Program-made: the position numbers and the translations under genes | Assembly (NCBI GenBank): GCA_937872165.1 | Contig: CALMOR010000062.1 | Location: 49,066-56,795, forward strand | DNA: 7,730 nucleotides | Direction: 5' to 3' | Source of the DNA: an uncultured Burkholderiales bacterium | GTDB lineage: Bacteria > Pseudomonadota > Gammaproteobacteria > Burkholderiales > Burkholderiaceae_D | Notes under the pieces: model-generated | Database searches by the model: none | What the model saw: the letters and a program-made list of their open reading frames with translations, nothing else | Told to the model about the DNA's origin: nothing | Shown: in pieces, positions 5,941-7,730 of the stretch | How the letters are laid out: every line of letters starts with the position of its first letter | Position numbering within the stretch: position 1 is the first letter of the stretch

Positions 5941-7730
5941 ATGACCATTACCGTATCAGATGTCAAGATTCTCAAGTCCGAGCGGCTGACCGACTACGAT
6001 GACGGCGGCGGCAAAATGACCGGCATCGAGGTCGTCGACGGCGTCATGAACAACCTGTTCCCGGACATCAGCCGGCTCGATCGCACGTACGGCCGCGTGT
6101 CGCTGCGCAAGGCGTTCGCAGCGATTCGTTCGTTGACCACGGACACCTACTACGGGTCGCACGCGATCATCACGGAGCCGCCGCTGGACGACGACGTGAA
6201 CGTCACCATGTTTTCGACCAACAGCTATCCCGACGAGCGCACGAATGCGCGGGACCGCATCGAGTCCTATCTGACGCCGTCGATCGAATCGCGCTACGTG
6301 CTGTTCGGCAACCACCTCACGGGCTCGAGTCTGCTGTCTGTGTACTGCGATCCCAAGGTGCCGTCGCCCGACATCGGCGACGTGTATGCCCTGCGGCATC
6401 TGAATCAGGTCGTTGACGACGAGACGGCTGTCGAGCTGTACGTGCAGTACGAGCGGATTCAGCGCGTGATCTCGCGCGTCAACGGGGATTACGTCGTCGC
6501 CAACTCGACGCCCCCGCGCAAGGTCAACGTCGACGTGCTGGTCATGGAGGTCTCCTCGACGTTCCAGCAGGACTTCCCCGGCGCCTCTCCGACCGACGCC
6601 CTGGGCTCGCCGGCCAAGACGAAGATCAACCAGACGAACGCAGCCGACGCGGCCCGCTACTACGGGGTGACGCGTCTGGCGGTCAATGCGACGGCCGGCG
6701 ACTTCACGTTCACCGTGGCCGACGTGTTCGCCTCGTTGGTGCCGAGCGCTCAGAGCGAAACACCGGTCATCGACCTACCGGGCGCTGCCGCCATCATCGT
6801 CGCAGCCGCCTCAGCGACGGGTTCAATCACGCAGGCGGCGCAGGGCTGGACCGGAGGGACCGACAACACGTCCTACTTCCCCCGCGGGATCGTGCCGGGC
6901 ACGTTCACGGTCGATGGCGTGACGTTCGACAACGGGTACGGCAAGTATGATGACGGGTTCGTCAAGGCGACGATCGATTACCCGACGGGCAAGGTGGTGG
7001 CGCACCCCGCCAGCTCAACCTCCAAGGTCATGACGGCTGTTCCGGCGGCGCCGATGTCGCAAGCTGGCTACACCTCGCAGTACGGCGTCACTGCCGCCAC
7101 GCGCGCCTACAACTTCGTGCTGTCGCTCGGACCGATCCCGGCGCCGGGCTCCTTCTACGTGGATTACAAGTCGCAGGGCAAGTGGTATCGTCTGCGAGAC
7201 AACGGCTCCGGTCAGCTTCAGGGCGACCTGACTTCCTACGGCTCCGGCACGATCGACTACACGACCGGTTCCTGTATCGTGACCGTCGGCGCGCTACCCG
7301 ACGTCGATACAGCTCTCCTGTTCGGCTGGGGCTCGCGAGAAAACCTGGAGGTGTTCACCGGCACAGGATCGCCCGTCGCGGACAACAAGTCTACCGTTGA
7401 CGGAGCGGTCACCAACACGTTCAACGGTCTGACCCCCGATGCCTCGGGCAACGTGACGTTCGCTTTGCCCGGCGCGCCGATCACCCCGAACACAGTCAAG
7501 TTGTCGTGGCTGGAGACGACGGGTACGTTCACCGACCAGTACGGGCAGCCCTCGATTCGTCCGGAGCCGTTTTCGGTGCAAGACGACGGCTCCGGTCACT
7601 TCGTCGCAAGCAACATCTCGTCGAGCCCGATCACGATCGGCTCGATCAACTACGCGACCGGTGTCGTCACGCTGTCGGTCAATACGACACACGTCGTCGG
7701 CAGCTACGGCTCTGGCCCGTACACCGTGTC
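5941..7730 (+). CDS. Large tail/baseplate structural protein, N-terminal 596 residues (partial)
   Basis: The frame opens at ATG 5941, five bases after the previous stop, and runs without a stop to the window end, so the C-terminus is missing. No strong ribosome binding site is visible, which suggests translational coupling. Residues 1-200 form a distinct unit containing VSDVKILKSERLTDYDDGGG, a DGVMNNLFPDISRLDRTYGR segment, SLRKAFAAIRS, TDTYYGSHAIITEPP and IESYLTPSIESRYVLFG. This is a pattern I recall from large virion proteins of phages and prophages following the tape measure. Residues from about 200 on are Gly/Ser/Thr-rich and beta-rich, with a recurring acidic-Gly motif followed by an I-D/N-Y-x-T-G strand at about 337-353, 420-449 and 548-580. 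There is no catalytic motif, signal peptide or membrane segment. A structural role at the tail tip or baseplate is likely from context; receptor binding is possible but not shown. Confidence 0.75.
   Translation, partial: MTITVSDVKILKSERLTDYDDGGGKMTGIEVVDGVMNNLFPDISRLDRTYGRVSLRKAFAAIRSLTTDTYYGSHAIITEPPLDDDVNVTMFSTNSYPDERTNARDRIESYLTPSIESRYVLFGNHLTGSSLLSVYCDPKVPSPDIGDVYALRHLNQVVDDETAVELYVQYERIQRVISRVNGDYVVANSTPPRKVNVDVLVMEVSSTFQQDFPGASPTDALGSPAKTKINQTNAADAARYYGVTRLAVNATAGDFTFTVADVFASLVPSAQSETPVIDLPGAAAIIVAAASATGSITQAAQGWTGGTDNTSYFPRGIVPGTFTVDGVTFDNGYGKYDDGFVKATIDYPTGKVVAHPASSTSKVMTAVPAAPMSQAGYTSQYGVTAATRAYNFVLSLGPIPAPGSFYVDYKSQGKWYRLRDNGSGQLQGDLTSYGSGTIDYTTGSCIVTVGALPDVDTALLFGWGSRENLEVFTGTGSPVADNKSTVDGAVTNTFNGLTPDASGNVTFALPGAPITPNTVKLSWLETTGTFTDQYGQPSIRPEPFSVQDDGSGHFVASNISSSPITIGSINYATGVVTLSVNTTHVVGSYGSGPYTV
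6949..7680 (+). repeat. Recurring acidic-Gly / I(D/N)Y-x-TG beta motif in the large tail protein
   Basis: Three spaced copies occur at residues 337-353 (DDGF then IDYPTGKVV), 420-449 (DNGSG then GTIDYTTGSCIVTV) and 548-580 (DDGSG then GSINYATGVVTLSV). The I-D/N-Y positions are 93 and about 131 residues apart. This suggests related beta domains with an acidic Gly-rich loop, which might bind a metal ion, though nothing here shows that. The first copy is the weakest. Confidence 0.6.

Noticed and set aside
5956..6399. A 147-residue minus-strand frame opposite the start of the last gene.
   Set aside because: The + strand frame is open for 1790 bases with a recognisable phage protein pattern, and the minus frame is Arg/Val/His-rich without support.

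Overview
The window is a GC-rich (clearly above 60% by eye) piece of a tailed-phage or prophage genome, inside the tail morphogenesis module. All genes lie on the + strand and are packed with gaps of 1-8 bases or short overlaps, so there is no room for separate promoters or terminators and the block is probably one late operon. The base composition and the look of the proteins suggest a proteobacterial host, but no gene here identifies the host. No integrase, lysis, replication, RNA or CRISPR feature is present. The window does not show whether the tail is contractile, because the region that would hold a sheath gene lies upstream of the start.

Layout: (1) bases 2-208 are the C-terminus of a protein that by position and residues looks like a tail tube or other major tail protein. 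(2) 213-632 is a small conserved-type phage virion protein of 139 residues. (3) 634-1188 and 634-1292 are a pair of tail assembly chaperones sharing one start. The shorter is the in-frame product (like lambda gpG). The longer is made by a -1 programmed ribosomal frameshift at a run of seven T (like lambda gpGT). (4) 1282-5532 is a 1416-residue tape measure protein overlapping the end of the frameshifted frame by 11 bases. (5) 5534-5935 is a small tail protein with a GTG start and a strong ribosome binding site. (6) 5941 to the window end is the first 596 residues of a large tail or baseplate structural protein with a recurring Gly-rich/beta motif.

How they work together: the tube protein polymerises around the tape measure protein, whose length sets tail length. 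The chaperones coat the tape measure and deliver tube subunits, and the frameshift sets the ratio of the two chaperone forms. The genes after the tape measure normally build the tail tip or baseplate.

The most notable feature is the frameshift signal. It combines a Shine-Dalgarno-like GGAGGT, a T_TTT_TTT slippery heptamer and a 12-bp stem, an arrangement resembling the E. coli dnaX signal. The -1 frame it opens has no start codon of its own and would be missed by ordinary gene calling. I found no evidence of a wholly new type of system beyond this.
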